A DNA stretch of 34,160 nucleotides from Anaerovibrio lipolyticus (GTDB lineage: Bacteria > Bacillota > Negativicutes > Selenomonadales > Selenomonadaceae), in the NCBI RefSeq assembly GCF_021531495.1, contig NZ_JADYTY010000024.1:1-34160 (forward strand), given 5' to 3'. A model generated the notes under the pieces. It made no database searches and had not been told where the DNA came from. It saw only the letters and a program-made list of their open reading frames with translations. Below, piece after piece: positions 32,989-34,160 of this stretch. How positions within the stretch are numbered: position 1 is the first letter of the stretch; each line of letters opens with the position of its first letter. Made by a program: the position numbers and the translations under genes.

Positions 32989-33951
32989 ATGATTAGAAAC
33001 ATCGGTGTTTTAACCAGTGGCGGCGATAGCCCAGGCATGAACGCAGCTGCACGTGCCGTAGTTCGTACTGTATTGTATGAAGGCGGTAAGGTATTCGGTA
33101 TCTACGATGGATACCGTGGTCTTTTGGATGAACATATAGAGGAGCTCAGCTCCCGTAGTGTATCTGATATTCTTCAGCGTGGCGGTACTTTTTTGGGTAC
33201 AGCTCGCTGCAAGCGCTTCACAACTCCAGAAGGCCGTATGCAGGCTTATGAGAACATGAAGAAATATGGCATTGAGGGCTTGGTTATCATTGGCGGTGAC
33301 GGCAGCCTGAGAGGTGCCAGCAAGCTGAGTGCTGAGACTGGTGTACCTATTGTTGGTCTGCCTGGTACCATTGATAATGATGTATGGGGCACTGATTACA
33401 CCATCGGTTGCGATACTGCTGCCAATACTATTATCGACGCTATCAACAAGCTTCGTGATACTGCTTCTGCTCACAGCCGTATTGCTGTAGTAGAGGTTAT
33501 GGGCCGCCGCTGTGGCTGGCTGGCAACTCTGGCAGGTATTGCTGGTGGTGCTGAGGTTGTACTGATTCCTGAGCGTGAGTTTGATCTGGATAAGGTTTGC
33601 GACAATCTGGTAACTTCTTACAACAATGGCCGTCGTTATTCCCTGGTAGTAGTTGCTGAGGGTGTAGGCAGCGGTGTAGATATCGGTAAATATATCGAAG
33701 AAAAGACTCAGATGGATGTCCGGGTATCTGTACTTGGCCATATTCAGCGTGGTGGTTCTCCATCCGTACAGGACCGTGTAAAAGCCAGTCAGCTGGGTGA
33801 AAAGGCTGCTTTGGCATTGATGGCAGGTCAGACTAATGTTGTCTTTGGTTTCAACAAGGGCAAGGTAGTAGCTATCAATCTTCATGATGCTATTACCAAC
33901 AAAAAGCCTCTGGACCCTGAGTACATTGAACTGGCAGATATGCTGGTATAA
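32989..33951 (+). CDS. pfkA: ATP-dependent 6-phosphofructokinase
   Basis: A 320-aa glycolytic enzyme converting fructose-6-phosphate to fructose-1,6-bisphosphate. GVLTSGGDSPGMNAA binds nucleotide, GGDGSLRGA carries the glycine that marks ATP (not pyrophosphate) dependence, PGTIDNDV contains the catalytic aspartate, and VMGRRCGWLA and GHIQRGGSP complete the substrate site. Length is normal for bacterial PfkA. ATG 32989 follows GAGGGAG; GTG 32980 directly abuts that site and is less likely. Single gene with its own promoter and a very strong terminator. It would receive glucose-6-phosphate made by the glucan pathway after isomerisation. Confidence 0.97.
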   Translation: MIRNIGVLTSGGDSPGMNAAARAVVRTVLYEGGKVFGIYDGYRGLLDEHIEELSSRSVSDILQRGGTFLGTARCKRFTTPEGRMQAYENMKKYGIEGLVIIGGDGSLRGASKLSAETGVPIVGLPGTIDNDVWGTDYTIGCDTAANTIIDAINKLRDTASAHSRIAVVEVMGRRCGWLATLAGIAGGAEVVLIPEREFDLDKVCDNLVTSYNNGRRYSLVVVAEGVGSGVDIGKYIEEKTQMDVRVSVLGHIQRGGSPSVQDRVKASQLGEKAALALMAGQTNVVFGFNKGKVVAINLHDAITNKKPLDPEYIELADMLV

Positions 33952-33964
33952 TAAAACACCATAT

Positions 33965-33999
33965 AAAAATGGCTGTCGCTTCGGCGACAGCCATTTTTT
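33965..33999 (+). terminator. pfkA terminator with UUCG tetraloop
   Basis: 15-bp perfect stem AAAAATGGCTGTCGC (33965-33979) / GCGACAGCCATTTTT (33984-33998) closed by TTCG. The remaining 34000-34160 shows no gene or structure I can support. Confidence 0.95.
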
Positions 34000-34160
34000 G
34001 CTTTACTTAAAACAGCTCCTCACTTTCGCTATCAGCACTTTACAACTTTTAAAAAAATAAAAATCGCGTAACCCAATCCTGATGTATTAGGACAACTATG
34101 CACAGAACATTTCACATCTGTTCGTAATTTGCATAAAACTTTTTTGTCGAGCGTATGTGA

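Noticed and set aside
34000-34160. Possible gene start or end at the right edge
   Set aside because: No open frame with a start, stop or ribosome site that I could support on either strand.

Overview
The window looks like chromosome from a diderm member of the Firmicutes (class Negativicutes, a Selenomonas/Anaerovibrio-type gut or rumen anaerobe). Three things point there: an outer-membrane porin with an N-terminal SLH domain plus coiled coil (OmpM type), an autotransporter barrel, and Firmicutes-type genes around them (lactose/cellobiose-family PTS, SpoVB-like flippase, RpiR and Rrf2 regulators, a classic parS/parA/parB/DUF4446 cluster). The genus is inference from gene content; I ran no search.

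Layout. (1) 1-1500: an Rpn-type PD-(D/E)XK nuclease/transposase gene bracketed by inverted copies of a hairpin repeat. (2) 1603-2058: a stand-alone AdoMet-decarboxylase-like protein whose pyruvoyl-forming serine is replaced by glycine. (3) 2165-13736: a beta-glucan utilisation locus. Its units are EIIB-GH9 endoglucanase, an RpiR regulator, an autotransporter, and EIIC-SLH porin-EIIA-GH16 lichenase-GH1 6-phospho-beta-glucosidase. Three of its promoters share one architecture: two TGTAAC-type palindromes 32-33 bp apart, the nearer centred exactly 24 bp before the -35 box, and an extended -10. (4) 13812-19560: an NSS-family transporter, a GalT-like DUF4931 protein, a SpoVB/MATE-type flippase, a diacylglycerol-kinase-like lipid kinase, and a 5'-truncated second Rpn copy joined at the kinase stop codon. 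(5) 19718-21211: an L-fucose/L-arabinose isomerase-family gene with a consensus promoter and operator-like palindromes. (6) 21341-22660: an unusual, mostly non-coding accessory patch. It holds the third hairpin repeat, a nested stem structure with a duplicated pairing strand, and two strong convergent promoters driving a short terminated RNA and an opposing 59-aa hydrophobic ORF. The last part resembles a type I toxin-antitoxin locus. (7) 22738-26155: an Rrf2 regulator with a small Cys-rich target gene, then parS, parA, parB and a DUF4446 protein. (8) 26314-27207: a RarD/EamA permease interrupted by an in-frame TAA. (9) 27393-31562: an AT-rich type IIS restriction-modification island, with a double adenine methyltransferase (M.FokI-like layout) carrying an N-terminal HTH and an AlwI/BstNBI-like endonuclease. 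(10) 31632-33951: a stand-alone AICAR transformylase and 6-phosphofructokinase.

How the glucan genes would work together (inference): secreted GH9 and GH16 enzymes cut cellulose or mixed-linkage glucan, the SLH porin passes oligosaccharides through the outer membrane, EIIA/EIIB/EIIC phosphorylate and import them, and the GH1 enzyme hydrolyses the phosphorylated sugar. The RpiR protein is the obvious candidate to bind the shared promoter sites.
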